64,000 nt of DNA from Saprospiraceae bacterium (lineage in GTDB: Bacteria > Bacteroidota > Bacteroidia > Chitinophagales > Saprospiraceae): assembly GCA_016709995.1 (NCBI GenBank), contig JADJLQ010000001.1, forward strand, positions 2,266,001 to 2,330,000, read 5' to 3'. The position numbers and the translations under genes were made by a program. Shown piece after piece: positions 36,828 to 45,837 of this stretch. The notes under the pieces are model-generated. The model searched no databases. It worked only from the letters and a program-made list of their open reading frames with translations, and was not told where the DNA came from. Positions within the stretch are counted from its first letter, which is position 1, and every line of letters starts with the position of its first letter.

Positions 36828-36900
36828 TTTATACCAAAGGTGGTGATGAATACACTTAGTCCAAAGTGATTTTACAGTATTAGAAGTTGATTTTGTTACT

Positions 36901-36908
36901 TAGCTTTG
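36901..36908 (+). promoter_or_regulatory. Putative -7 box (TAGCTTTG) 4 nt from the ABC ATPase start
   Basis: TAGCTTTG, then TAGA, then the GTG at 36913. Matches TAnnTTTG without a well-placed TTG upstream. Same 4-nt geometry as fabH and the toxin gene. Confidence 0.4.
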
Positions 36909-36912
36909 TAGA

Positions 36913-37545
36913 GTGCTTACTACCGAAAATGTATCTTATAAATACCAGGGCAGAGACTCAATCAAGTTTCCAGATCTCACCCTGGAGAGCACTGCACATT
37001 GTTTGATTCTGGGCAAGTCCGGGGTGGGAAAGACTACTTTTCTACATATACTCGCCGGCTTGCTAAAACCAACTCAAGGATCCATAGTTATTGATCAAAA
37101 TGATATTTATAAGTTTACAGCTGCCGGGCTTGATTTTTACAGGGGGCAGCATATTGGTCTGGTGTTTCAACAACCTTATTTTATCCAGGCCATCAGTCTC
37201 AGCGAAAACCTGGCCTGGGCTCAGCAATTTTCGGGCAAACATCCCAATCATGAACGAATCAATGAATTGTTGGAAAGATTACAGATCATCCAACACAAAA
37301 ATAGATTGCCATCCAGGTTGAGTATCGGCGAACAGCAACGGGCCTCGATCGCCAGGGCTTTGGTCAATAAACCATCGATTATCCTGGCTGACGAACCAAC
37401 TTCTGCATTGGATGATGACAATGCTGCTGAGGTGGTCAATTTACTGAGAGAACAAGCTGAACAAGATGGAGCTTCACTCGTCATCGTCACCCATGATGCC
37501 AGGATAAAACAACATTTTCATCACCAAATATTGTTGGGCGTATGA
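36913..37545 (+). CDS. LolD/MacB-type ABC transporter ATPase
   Basis: 210-aa ATPase. GTG start at 36913. Walker A is GKSGVGKT, the Q-loop region VFQQPYF, signature LSIGEQQ (LSIGE in place of LSGGQ) and Walker B IILADEPTSALD. Size and signature fit the LolD/MacB ATPases that drive FtsX-type permeases without translocating a substrate across the inner membrane. Its stop overlaps the permease start (ATGA at 37542-37545), so the two form one transporter. Confidence 0.9.
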   Translation: MLTTENVSYKYQGRDSIKFPDLTLESTAHCLILGKSGVGKTTFLHILAGLLKPTQGSIVIDQNDIYKFTAAGLDFYRGQHIGLVFQQPYFIQAISLSENLAWAQQFSGKHPNHERINELLERLQIIQHKNRLPSRLSIGEQQRASIARALVNKPSIILADEPTSALDDDNAAEVVNLLREQAEQDGASLVIVTHDARIKQHFHHQILLGV

Positions 37546-38816
37546 AATTGATCAAATTAAGTCTGCAGAATCTACTCCACAAACCATTGCAGCTGACATT
37601 GAGTTTGATTCTTTTTTCTTTGGGGATTGGCCTGGTTGCGCTGATGATGATTTTGAATAAACAGATTACCCAAAAATTTGAAAATAACCTGGCCGGGATA
37701 GATCTTATCATTGGTGCCAAGGGCAGCCCACTACAATTGGTTTTAAATGGACTCTACCATATAGATGCCCCTACCGGCAATATACCCCTCAAAGAGTTGC
37801 AGGCATTTATGAATCCTAATCATCCTGTGATTAAAAAAGCGATTCCATTGTCTTTGGGCGATAGCTACCAGGGATTTAGAATCGTGGGTACCAATATGGA
37901 TTTTCCTCCCCTGTATAAAGCGACGCTATCCGAAGGTGCCTGGTGGCAAAACCCAATGGAAGTTGTCATCGGAAGTACCATCGCCTCTACAACACATTTG
38001 CATATTGGGGATACTTTTGTCAGTTCACACGGTCTGACCACAGATGATATCAACCAGCACGACCATGCACCATATATAGTCGTAGGCATCATGAAGACCA
38101 CTGATGCGGTAGCTGATCAGCTTATCTTGACATCCGCGGAAAGTATCTGGCAAGTGCACGAACACCCTATGGAAGCGGCTCCTGTTGCTGAGATCATCGA
38201 CTCCACCGCTGCACATCATGATGAAGCCGATGAGCATGAACATGAGCAAATCATACCAGATACCTTACAGCCTGAACATGATATCACTACCCTGTTGATT
38301 CAATTCAAAGCCAGAAATATGCAGACGCTCAATATGCAGCGCAACATAAATCAAAATACCCAACTCCAGGCTGCTACCCCGGCCATTGAAATCAATAGAC
38401 TTTTTTCTATGATGGGTATCGGATTTGACGCTATTCAAATGTTGGCCTGGATCATTGCTTTTGTATCAGGGCTCAGCATATTTATATCCTTGTACAATTC
38501 ACTCAAAGAAAGGAGGCAAGAGCTAGCTCTCATGCGTACCATGGGTGCCCGACCGGCCACGCTCTTCCAATTGATTGCTTTAGAAGGTTTGCTAATTGCT
38601 TTCCTGGGATTTGTGGTCGGAATTATAACAGCCCATCTTGTACTCTATTTTGGCGCTGATAAAATCTTCGAAATGTATAAGTATAGGATCAATCCTTTTG
38701 CCTTTATCATGGAAGAATTCCTTTTATTGATTGGTGCTCTGATGATTGGATTGGTCGCAGCACTGATTCCGGCTATCCAGGCTTACAGAACCGATATTGG
38801 TAAAGCTATAAAGTAA
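37542..38816 (+). CDS. FtsX-like ABC permease with His-rich periplasmic loop
   Basis: 424-aa permease with one N-terminal helix (about 18-38), a large periplasmic domain and three C-terminal helices (about 305-330, 350-375, 390-415), ending VAALIPAIQAYRTDIGKAIK. The MacB/FtsX mechanotransmission fold is clear. Residues 224-247 are rich in His, Asp and Glu (HHDEADEHEHEQ and PEHD), unlike ordinary LolE/MacB loops, and suggest metal, probably zinc, binding. Overlaps the ATPase gene. Function as lipoprotein release, efflux or metal-responsive transport is not determinable. Confidence 0.87.
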   Translation: MKLIKLSLQNLLHKPLQLTLSLILFSLGIGLVALMMILNKQITQKFENNLAGIDLIIGAKGSPLQLVLNGLYHIDAPTGNIPLKELQAFMNPNHPVIKKAIPLSLGDSYQGFRIVGTNMDFPPLYKATLSEGAWWQNPMEVVIGSTIASTTHLHIGDTFVSSHGLTTDDINQHDHAPYIVVGIMKTTDAVADQLILTSAESIWQVHEHPMEAAPVAEIIDSTAAHHDEADEHEHEQIIPDTLQPEHDITTLLIQFKARNMQTLNMQRNINQNTQLQAATPAIEINRLFSMMGIGFDAIQMLAWIIAFVSGLSIFISLYNSLKERRQELALMRTMGARPATLFQLIALEGLLIAFLGFVVGIITAHLVLYFGADKIFEMYKYRINPFAFIMEEFLLLIGALMIGLVAALIPAIQAYRTDIGKAIK

Positions 38817-38857
38817 TTTTCTCATTCACTCGACCGCACTACCTCAACCCTAAAGTG

Positions 38858-39084
38858 TGTCTCCCGAAGTCTTGGGACGAAGCCTCTGGCTGTCTATTGC
38901 CTCCCGAAGTTTCGGGATGTCTACTGTCTATTGCCTCCCGAAGTTTCGGGATGCCTATTGCCCATTGCCTCCCGAAGTTTCGGGATGTCCATTGTCCATT
39001 GATTATTCCATTGATTATTGCCCATTGCCTATTGCCCATTGTCTCCCGAAGCATCGGGACGAAGTTTCGGGATGCCCTATTGAA
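38858..39084. repeat. Palindrome-rich spacer: five CCCGAAnnTTCGGG sites among CCATTG/CTATTG repeats
   Basis: Imperfect palindromes CCCGAAGTTTCGGG (or CCCGAAGTCTTGGG, CCCGAAGCATCGGG) occur near 38862, 38903, 38937, 38970 and 39044, with a further half-site at 39062. Between them are short repeats of TGCCCATTGCC and TCTATTGCC type. No transposase or gene; six-frame ORFs across it are artefacts. Reminiscent of REP-type intergenic repeats. Confidence 0.75.
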
Positions 39085-39091
39085 AAACGCC

Positions 39092-40177
39092 CTAAATCTT
39101 CACCCTCATTCCACTCCCGGCAGATCTATAAATAGCCTCCACCACTTTGATGTCTTTCAATCCTTCTTCGCCAGGAGCCAGCACTGGTTTTTTCATCATA
39201 ATAGCCATAGCATCATCATCCATTTGCTTGGCCTGTTGATTAGGCAGTTTTTTGTCTAATACTTTACCATCACTGGTTTTTACGACTGCTCCACTATAGG
39301 CTTGAAATGGATCTACCGTGTACCCTCCTCTTTCACAATTGACTTGGAGTGTATTGAGACCCTTGCCAAAACTGGCTTCACAAGTAGCCATCAAGCCACC
39401 GGGAAATTCAAGCTCAAACTGCATCGTCTCCTCTACTTCGTGATAGATCTCAGGTCGGGTAGTAGATGCTTTGGCAGACACTGATATAGGTTCCAAACCG
39501 GTAGCATACCTGACTGCATTGAGCGGATAGACACCCATATCTCCCATGACACCACCGCCCATAGCCTTTTTTTGCTTCCAATGATCCGTGCGATTTTCTC
39601 TGTATCCGGCAGCAGCACTTAGATCGAGCACCTTACTATAAGGTTTGGACCTGGCCCATTGTATGATTTCCTGGGTATTAGGTTCATGATGCATACGATA
39701 ACCAATCGCAAGACTCACTTTATTTTTCTTGCAAGCATCGATCATAGATTGACAATCGGCCACTGAAGGCGCCATCGGCTTTTCACACCATACTTGTTTG
39801 CCCGCATTAGCGGCGCGGATCACATATTCTGCATGCATGGATGGTGGCAGGACTATATAGATGACATCGATATCAGGATTATTAGCTATTTGATCAAAGT
39901 CTGCATAATTATAGATGTTTTGATCTTTTAATTGGTACATAGACTTCCATTTTTCTGCTTTGGCAGGTGTGCCGGTGACGATACCTGCCAAGATACATTT
40001 TTGTGTGAACTGAAGTGATTTGGCCAATATATCTGTACTGTAATAACCAAGACCTACCAAGGCTACACCCAGTTTGTCTTTTGCTTTTGGTACCACGATA
40101 TTAGGCCACATGGATGGAGCTATCAGAGCACCTGTAGAAATCAAAGATGCTGATTGGATAAAATTTCTTCGTTTCAT
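39092..40177 (-). CDS. Gfo/Idh/MocA-family oxidoreductase with Tat-type signal
   Basis: 361-aa NAD(P)-dependent oxidoreductase. The N-terminus MKRRNFIQSASLISTGALI has the twin-arginine form, so it is probably exported folded with its cofactor. A Rossmann fold starts LGVALVGLGYYS; the family motif is EKPMAPSVADCQ and the substrate-side His-rich stretch follows (MHHEPNTQE). Likely acts on a sugar or inositol; no adjacent sugar-transport genes identify which. The C-terminus lies 8 nt from the end of the palindromic repeat array, and convergent genes are absent. Confidence 0.87.
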   Translation of the reverse strand: MKRRNFIQSASLISTGALIAPSMWPNIVVPKAKDKLGVALVGLGYYSTDILAKSLQFTQKCILAGIVTGTPAKAEKWKSMYQLKDQNIYNYADFDQIANNPDIDVIYIVLPPSMHAEYVIRAANAGKQVWCEKPMAPSVADCQSMIDACKKNKVSLAIGYRMHHEPNTQEIIQWARSKPYSKVLDLSAAAGYRENRTDHWKQKKAMGGGVMGDMGVYPLNAVRYATGLEPISVSAKASTTRPEIYHEVEETMQFELEFPGGLMATCEASFGKGLNTLQVNCERGGYTVDPFQAYSGAVVKTSDGKVLDKKLPNQQAKQMDDDAMAIMMKKPVLAPGEEGLKDIKVVEAIYRSAGSGMRVKI

Positions 40178-40215
40178 GATTTGTGCTGTATTATTGTTTT
40201 AAAGTTAAATAAAAA

Positions 40216-41304
40216 GTGCCCGAATTCATCTCTCTTAAAATAACTAAATATAAAGCTAACATTTTCCGGCAAGGCCTTTATGCGTGGGCATTGAAGCATC
40301 CTCGTCCCATGCCATGGAAAGGTGAAAAAGATCCATATAAAATCTGGTTATCTGAGATCATCTTACAACAAACCCGCGTCGAACAAGGCTGGCCGTATTT
40401 CGAAAACTTTATTCGTCGATTTCCAACCATTCATCACCTGGCCCGGGCATCCACAGAGCAGGTGCTAAAGTTATGGGAAGGGCTGGGATATTATACCAGG
40501 GCACGCAATCTTCATCATACTGCGATATATATCTCTAAAGATCTGCGAGGACAATTTCCTGATGAGTATGATAAAATCAAACAGCTCAAAGGTATCGGTG
40601 ACTATACTGCTGCTGCAATAACTTCATTTGCTTATGATCAACCTTATGCTGTGCTGGATGGGAATGTCCATAGAATTCTATCCAGATATTTTGGCATAGC
40701 CAGTCTGATGCAATCCAATGATCAAAAAAAATACTTTCAACTAATCTCCCAACAATTAATAGACCACAGCGCTTCAGGCAGATACAATCAGGCTATCATG
40801 GATTTTGGAGCTACTTGCTGCACGCCATCTAACCCCAGGTGCGCAGAGTGTCCTCTTCGGAGATCCTGCTATGCCCTGAAACATCAAAAAGTGGATCAGC
40901 TGCCTCCAGCCAAAATCAACAAGCTCAAAAGGTCAAGGCATTTTCACTATTTCATCGTGGTGAAGGATGATCAACTTGCAGCAATCAATCCAAGATCCAA
41001 AGGAGATATCTGGACTGGCCTATTTGAGTTCCCAATGATCGAAACTGAAAGTGCGCTATTCCCACTTGATACCGAACATCTTGTGCTACAGCAGCTTATC
41101 AAAAAACCAATAACTCCAATATTGATTGCCAAACAGACTTTAACCCATCAAGTCATTCATGGATATTTCTATTTGTGTAAAATTAAAACAATGGCAAAAA
41201 AAATGAATTTTATTCCCGTAAAAACATTGACAGCCCTTCCTATGCCTGGCATCATAGCCAAAAATAGAATTGAATTGTTGAATATAATAAATAAGTATAC
41301 CTAA
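40216..41304 (+). CDS. mutY: A/G-specific adenine DNA glycosylase
   Basis: 362-aa repair enzyme that removes adenine mispaired with 8-oxoguanine. GTG start at 40216. Visible: EIILQQTRVEQGWPYF, the helix-hairpin-helix LKGIGDYTAAAI with the catalytic Asp in AVLDGNVHRIL, and the iron-sulfur ligands CTPSNPRCAECPLRRSC (Cys-x6-Cys-x2-Cys-x5-Cys). The C-terminal NUDIX-like domain begins at about 235. Length is normal. Confidence 0.95.
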   Translation: MPEFISLKITKYKANIFRQGLYAWALKHPRPMPWKGEKDPYKIWLSEIILQQTRVEQGWPYFENFIRRFPTIHHLARASTEQVLKLWEGLGYYTRARNLHHTAIYISKDLRGQFPDEYDKIKQLKGIGDYTAAAITSFAYDQPYAVLDGNVHRILSRYFGIASLMQSNDQKKYFQLISQQLIDHSASGRYNQAIMDFGATCCTPSNPRCAECPLRRSCYALKHQKVDQLPPAKINKLKRSRHFHYFIVVKDDQLAAINPRSKGDIWTGLFEFPMIETESALFPLDTEHLVLQQLIKKPITPILIAKQTLTHQVIHGYFYLCKIKTMAKKMNFIPVKTLTALPMPGIIAKNRIELLNIINKYT

Positions 41305-41380
41305 GCAAGGTGGAGCAAAGTTGGTAGTTGACCAATATTTCTTAGTTTAGTATTTCATTTCATAAAAAATAAAAAAGAAT

Positions 41381-43087
41381 ATGGCATTGCGCAGCAGAGG
41401 TTGGTTTGGTAAAACCGGCAAAGATGGATTTATATACAGAGCCTGGATGCAAAATCAGGGGATACCCAAAGAAGAATTAGCAGGAAAACCGGTCATCGGT
41501 ATCTGCAATACCTGGTCAGAGCTCACCCCATGCAATGCCCATTTCAGGGAGTTGGCAGAGTCTATAAAACATGGTATTATTCAGGCTGGAGGATATCCGG
41601 TAGAATTTCCGGTCATGTCTCTGGGTGAGACCTTAATCAAACCCACCGCTATGTTGTATCGCAACCTCGCGAGTATGGATGTTGAAGAATCGATCCGTGC
41701 CAATCCTATAGACGGTGTAGTCCTGATGTGTGGCTGTGATAAAACGACCCCGTCCTTGGTCATGGGTGCTTGCAGCGTAGACATCCCAACACTCGTAGTA
41801 TCTGGTGGTCCGATGTTGGCTGGAAAATTCAAAGGCAAAGACATTGGCACCTCAGATGTCTGGCGCATGGATGCAGCATTAAAACTAGGTAATATAACCC
41901 AGGAAGAAATGGAAGAGGCCGAAGGCGCTATGTGCCGCAGCAAAGGCCACTGCGCGGTGATGGGCACCGCTTCTACGATGGCTTGTATGGTGGAATCACT
42001 CGGGATCGCACTACCTGGCAATGCTTCTATACCAGCTGCTGATTCAAGGAGAAAAGTGTTTGCACACAAAAGTGGCATGCGTATCGTAGATATGGTAAGG
42101 GAAGATCAAAAAATTTCTCAAGTATTGACCAAGAAGGCTTTTGAAAATGCCATCAAAGTAAATGCTGCTATCGGTGGCTCGACCAATTTTGTCATCCATA
42201 TGATTGCTATTGCCGGCCGAATTGGGGTAGATCTCACCCTGGCTGATTTTGACCGATGTTCAATGGGTATTCCACTACTCACCAATGTTCAACCTTCTGG
42301 AGACTATTTCGTCGAGGATTTGTATTATGCAGGAGGGCTGCCGGCAGTCATGAAAGAAATGGAGTCTTATCTGCACAGTGACCTCATCACCGTAAGCGGC
42401 AAGTCTGTTCATGATAATATATCTTCTGCCAAAAGTTACAATGCTAATGTGATCGCTACGCTCGAAAAACCATTTAAGACAGAGACCGGACTAGCTGTGT
42501 TGAGAGGCAATCTGAGTGAAGGAGGTTGCGTCATCAAGCCCAGTGCTGCCAGCAAACATTTGATGAAACACAGAGGCAAGGCAGTGGTATTTAACGATAT
42601 AGAAGATTACAATAGAAGGATAGATTCTTCAGACCTCGAGGTCGATGCTGATAGTGTACTTGTACTCAAAATGGTAGGACCCAAAGGTTATCCTGGTATG
42701 CCGGAGGTAGGCAAAATGTCACTGCCTAAAAAAATATTAGAGCAAGGCATTCATGACATGGTCAGGATATCCGATGGCCGTATGAGTGGCACAGGCTATG
42801 GCACTGTAGTATTGCACGCTTCTCCTGAGGCGGCCGTCGGTGGCAATTTTGCAATGGTCCAAAACGGAGATTATATCGCGCTGGATGTGGAAAACAGATC
42901 CCTCGTTCTTGAAGTATCTGACGAAGAACTTGCCAGAAGAAAAGCGGCCTGGGTAGCTCCTAAACCAATCACAGACAGGGGTTACGTGGCCATGTACATA
43001 CGCCCTGTCAACCAGGCTCATGAAGGGGCCGACCTGGATTTCCTGGTAGGCAAGAGCAGCAGCGAGGTCACCAGAGACAGTCATTGA
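41381..43087 (+). CDS. IlvD/Edd-family dehydratase, probably sugar-acid (arabinonate/xylonate type)
   Basis: 568-aa iron-sulfur dehydratase. Cluster ligands are Cys51 (NTWSELTPC), Cys119 (GCDKTTP) and Cys191 (GHCAVMGTA). The start (LRSRGWFG), the NTWSELTPCNAHF motif and the C-terminal GRMSGTGYGTVVLHASPEAA followed by RGYVAMYIR and EGADLDFLVG match sugar-acid dehydratases such as L-arabinonate dehydratase better than biosynthetic dihydroxyacid dehydratase IlvD, whose equivalent is GRFSGG. I therefore do not assign ilvD. No other branched-chain or pentose genes are adjacent, so the substrate stays open. Confidence 0.82.
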   Translation: MALRSRGWFGKTGKDGFIYRAWMQNQGIPKEELAGKPVIGICNTWSELTPCNAHFRELAESIKHGIIQAGGYPVEFPVMSLGETLIKPTAMLYRNLASMDVEESIRANPIDGVVLMCGCDKTTPSLVMGACSVDIPTLVVSGGPMLAGKFKGKDIGTSDVWRMDAALKLGNITQEEMEEAEGAMCRSKGHCAVMGTASTMACMVESLGIALPGNASIPAADSRRKVFAHKSGMRIVDMVREDQKISQVLTKKAFENAIKVNAAIGGSTNFVIHMIAIAGRIGVDLTLADFDRCSMGIPLLTNVQPSGDYFVEDLYYAGGLPAVMKEMESYLHSDLITVSGKSVHDNISSAKSYNANVIATLEKPFKTETGLAVLRGNLSEGGCVIKPSAASKHLMKHRGKAVVFNDIEDYNRRIDSSDLEVDADSVLVLKMVGPKGYPGMPEVGKMSLPKKILEQGIHDMVRISDGRMSGTGYGTVVLHASPEAAVGGNFAMVQNGDYIALDVENRSLVLEVSDEELARRKAAWVAPKPITDRGYVAMYIRPVNQAHEGADLDFLVGKSSSEVTRDSH

Positions 43088-43248
43088 TATTGTCAGATCA
43101 GGCTATATTATCCTATAACATCAATACGATTTATTCTGAGTAATTATTTGATTCGTCAAACTATGTTAGAAGAATCATGTTATTTAAAGTGATATTATAA
43201 CTCAATATTAAGATCTCACTTTATATTTTTCACGTATATAGGTTAATT

Positions 43249-43989
43249 ATGAAGCTCCATTTATTCTTTGCAATCGTCTTGTTCGCTTGTGGTCAGCAAC
43301 AACCATCAGCGCAGACTAAGCCAGTTTCTCACGATATTTTTGATGGCCTCCTTAAAAAATATGTCGATAAAAATGGCAATGTCAATTATATAGGACTCAA
43401 AAAAGACCAAAAAATACTGGATTCATATCTTACTCTGTTATCCTCCAATGAACCATCCGCTTCCTGGTCCAAAGATGAACAATTGGCCTATTGGATCAAC
43501 GCCTACAATGCTTTCACTATCTCACTGGTAGTAAAACACTATCCGGTAGCCAGCATCAAAGAAATACGACCGGGCATCAGCTTTATCAATTCAGTATGGG
43601 ATATTAAATTCATTAAAATTGGCAAAGAGACCTATGATCTTAATAATCTGGAACACGGCATTATCCGTAAAAAATATGACGAACCACGGGTTCATTTTGC
43701 CATCAACTGTGCCTCCTATTCCTGTCCGGCACTTCGAAACGAAGCTTATACAGCTGATAAATTAGATGCTCAATTGACAGATGCGGCAAAATCTTTTCTG
43801 GCTGATAAAAATAAAAATGAATTTACACCTGACAGAATCACCATTTCAAAGATTTTTGATTGGTTTACAGGAGACTTTAAGAAAAACGGTTCATTGATTG
43901 ATTTCCTCAATAAATATGCACCGGTAAAAATCAATGCCAAGGCCAAAATCGACTATAAGGATTATCTCTGGAGCCTAAATAAGCAGTAA
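43249..43989 (+). CDS. DUF547 domain lipoprotein
   Basis: 246-aa exported protein. Signal peptide with a lipobox-like LFACGQQ (Cys14), so probably a lipoprotein. DUF547 core: SKDEQLAYWINAYNAFTISLV, then NNLEHGIIRKKYDEPRVHFAINCASYSCPALRNEAY and ISKIFDWFTGDF. The family is widespread in Bacteroidota and Proteobacteria; no function is established. Stands alone between the dehydratase and tRNA-Asn. Confidence 0.87.
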   Translation: MKLHLFFAIVLFACGQQQPSAQTKPVSHDIFDGLLKKYVDKNGNVNYIGLKKDQKILDSYLTLLSSNEPSASWSKDEQLAYWINAYNAFTISLVVKHYPVASIKEIRPGISFINSVWDIKFIKIGKETYDLNNLEHGIIRKKYDEPRVHFAINCASYSCPALRNEAYTADKLDAQLTDAAKSFLADKNKNEFTPDRITISKIFDWFTGDFKKNGSLIDFLNKYAPVKINAKAKIDYKDYLWSLNKQ

Positions 43990-44135
43990 TCTGGTTTTAA
44001 TATTAATCAATTCTTCGCCCCAAATTTGGTCAGAGCACTTCTAAAAACTGCATTATCACCACAAACAGGTTGTAGACAATATTTTTAAAAACTAACACCA
44101 GCCACCGGACATAATCCCTTAAAAATGCAATCTCA

Positions 44136-44166
44136 TTTGGTTCATTCCTAAAAATCATTATTTTTG
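44136..44166 (+). promoter_or_regulatory. Promoter of tRNA-Asn
   Basis: TTTG at 44136-44139, 19 nt, TATTTTTG at 44159-44166, a near-ideal Bacteroidota promoter, ending 35 nt before the mature tRNA. Confidence 0.75.
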
Positions 44167-44201
44167 CATCCCTTATCGATAACTTGGTAAGTATACAGGA
44201 T

Positions 44202-44275
44202 GCCCCCTTAGCTCAGTTGGTTAGAGCGACGGACTGTTAATCCGCAGGTCCCAGGTTCAAGTCCTGGAGGGGGCG
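44202..44275 (+). tRNA. tRNA-Asn (anticodon GTT)
   Basis: Acceptor stem GCCCCCT (44202-44208) pairs with AGGGGGC (44268-44274), discriminator G at 44275. The D arm has GCTCAGTTGGTTAGAGC. The anticodon loop CTGTTAA has anticodon GTT at 44236-44238, and the T arm contains GGTTCAAGTCC. CCA is not encoded. A strong promoter lies upstream and a terminator immediately downstream. Confidence 0.96.
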
Positions 44276-44286
44276 CTGATATTAAA

Positions 44287-44320
44287 ATGGGCAATCTCCT
44301 TTAGATTGCCCATATTTTTT
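44287..44320 (+). terminator. Terminator of tRNA-Asn
   Basis: ATGGGCAATCT (44287-44297) pairs perfectly with AGATTGCCCAT (44303-44313), 5-nt loop, then ATTTTTTT-like tract. It ends 20 nt before the PfkB kinase ATG, so that gene must have its own start or rely on read-through. Confidence 0.9.
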
Positions 44321-44340
44321 GTATATATAATACCATATTT

Positions 44341-45267
44341 ATGAGCCTTTTAGTGATTGGCACTGTTGCTTTTGACAGTATAGAAAGCCCTTATGGCAAA
44401 GCCGACCGTGTGGTCGGTGGATCGGGCACTTATATTTCCTGGGCGGCGTCCTATTTTTATAAGCCCATATTTTTACAAAGTATCGTTGGTGAAGACTTTC
44501 CTGTTGAGGAGATAACAGCTCTCCAGAATCGGGGTGTAAAGACCCAAGGTCTCGATATCATAAAAGGTAAAAAATCATTTTATTGGTCCGGCAAATATCA
44601 CGACAATATGAATGCACGTGATACCCTGGTCACAGAGTTGAATGTCCTGGCTGATTTTAATCCAATACTGCCTGAAGCATATAAAAACAGTGAATTTGTC
44701 ATGCTGGGCAATCTCACGCCGGAAGTACAGATCAGCGTTCTCAACCAAATGAATGAAAGGCCAAAACTGATCGTACTCGATACGATGAATTTTTGGATGG
44801 ACATCGCCATGGATCAATTATTGCAAGTGATATCCATGGTCGATGTATTGACCTTAAACGAAGAAGAAGCTCGTCAACTCAGCGGCGAGTTTTCGCTGGT
44901 CAAAGCCGCAGAGATCATCCATCGAATGGGCCCAAAAACCCTAATCATCAAAAAAGGAGAACATGGGGCTTTATTATTTTCAGAAGGTCATATCTTTTTT
45001 GCTCCGGCACTACCCTTGTCCCAGGTTTTTGATCCGACAGGAGCAGGAGATACTTTTGCCGGTGGGTTCATAGGGCATCTGGCGAAAACAAGGGATCTGA
45101 GTTTTGAAAACATGAAGCGAGCTATCATCTTTGGATCGGCTATGGCTTCTTTTTGCGTAGAAGAATTTTCTATTGACAAGATGAAAACGCTCAGCCAGGG
45201 ATTGATCAATGATCGGGTAAGAGATTTTGTAGAGTTGGTCAGGTTCGACACAGATCTGAGTGAATAA
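44341..45267 (+). CDS. PfkB-family sugar/nucleoside kinase
   Basis: 308-aa ribokinase-fold kinase. The N-terminal GG substrate motif is VVGGSGTYISWAA and the C-terminal signature is DPTGAGDTFAGGFIGHL with the catalytic Asp. The nucleoside-like specificity region is not clear enough to name the substrate (ribose, adenosine and others remain). It faces hpt convergently with a 27-nt gap, which hints at purine salvage but does not prove it. Only 20 nt separate its ATG from the tRNA terminator. Confidence 0.88.
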   Translation: MSLLVIGTVAFDSIESPYGKADRVVGGSGTYISWAASYFYKPIFLQSIVGEDFPVEEITALQNRGVKTQGLDIIKGKKSFYWSGKYHDNMNARDTLVTELNVLADFNPILPEAYKNSEFVMLGNLTPEVQISVLNQMNERPKLIVLDTMNFWMDIAMDQLLQVISMVDVLTLNEEEARQLSGEFSLVKAAEIIHRMGPKTLIIKKGEHGALLFSEGHIFFAPALPLSQVFDPTGAGDTFAGGFIGHLAKTRDLSFENMKRAIIFGSAMASFCVEEFSIDKMKTLSQGLINDRVRDFVELVRFDTDLSE

Positions 45268-45294
45268 AAAACAGACTTCTATTAAATCATCTTT

Positions 45295-45837
45295 TCACTC
45301 TGCCAGCCTGTAAATCTCGGGGAGATTGCGTCCTAATCCATCATAATCCAGTCCATAACCCAGCACAAAATCTTTGGGTATATTAAAACAATAAGCATCC
45401 AACTGTACTGCTACCTCCAGCGCGGCTTCTTTAAATAGGAGTGCACATACAAATACTGATTTGGGCTGGTGGGATGCCAATACTGGCAAAAAACGCTGCA
45501 TGGTATTGCCGGTGTCGATGATATCTTCGATGACGATGATATGTTGATTTTTCCATTTCTGAGATACATCAGCTTCCATCTTGACGATTCCCCCTCTCTC
45601 CATACCCTGGTAAGACTCTATTCGTATAAACTGAACTTTGCATTCAAAAGTCAGCTGCCGGATCAGGTCGGCCATAAAAATAAATGACCCATTCAGGATA
45701 CCAACTAACAAAGGAGGGTCTCCAACAGCGTGATACCGGGCATTTAACTGATCAGCCAGGCGGCTTACCTCCAGGTCTAAAGTTGCCTTGTCAATAAATT
45801 TTTCAAAGCGTCGTCCATGTACTTCAATGTCTGTCAT
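45295..45837 (-). CDS. hpt: Hypoxanthine phosphoribosyltransferase
   Basis: 180-aa purine-salvage enzyme making IMP/GMP from hypoxanthine/guanine and PRPP. The PRPP-binding loop is VIEDIIDTGNTM; the nearby flexible-loop region has SYQGMERGG, and the C-terminal GYGLDYDGLGRNLPEIY is typical of bacterial Hpt. Its start overlaps the stop of the upstream M28 peptidase gene by 1 nt, so the two are co-transcribed. Confidence 0.94.
   Translation of the reverse strand: MTDIEVHGRRFEKFIDKATLDLEVSRLADQLNARYHAVGDPPLLVGILNGSFIFMADLIRQLTFECKVQFIRIESYQGMERGGIVKMEADVSQKWKNQHIIVIEDIIDTGNTMQRFLPVLASHQPKSVFVCALLFKEAALEVAVQLDAYCFNIPKDFVLGYGLDYDGLGRNLPEIYRLAE

Noticed and set aside
38858..39084. CRISPR array
   Set aside because: The repeats are short palindromes with irregular spacing and no unique spacers, and no cas genes are present.
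38839..39259. Proteins encoded in the palindrome-rich spacer (both strands)
   Set aside because: They are repeats of the same few residues caused by repeated DNA; none is a real protein.
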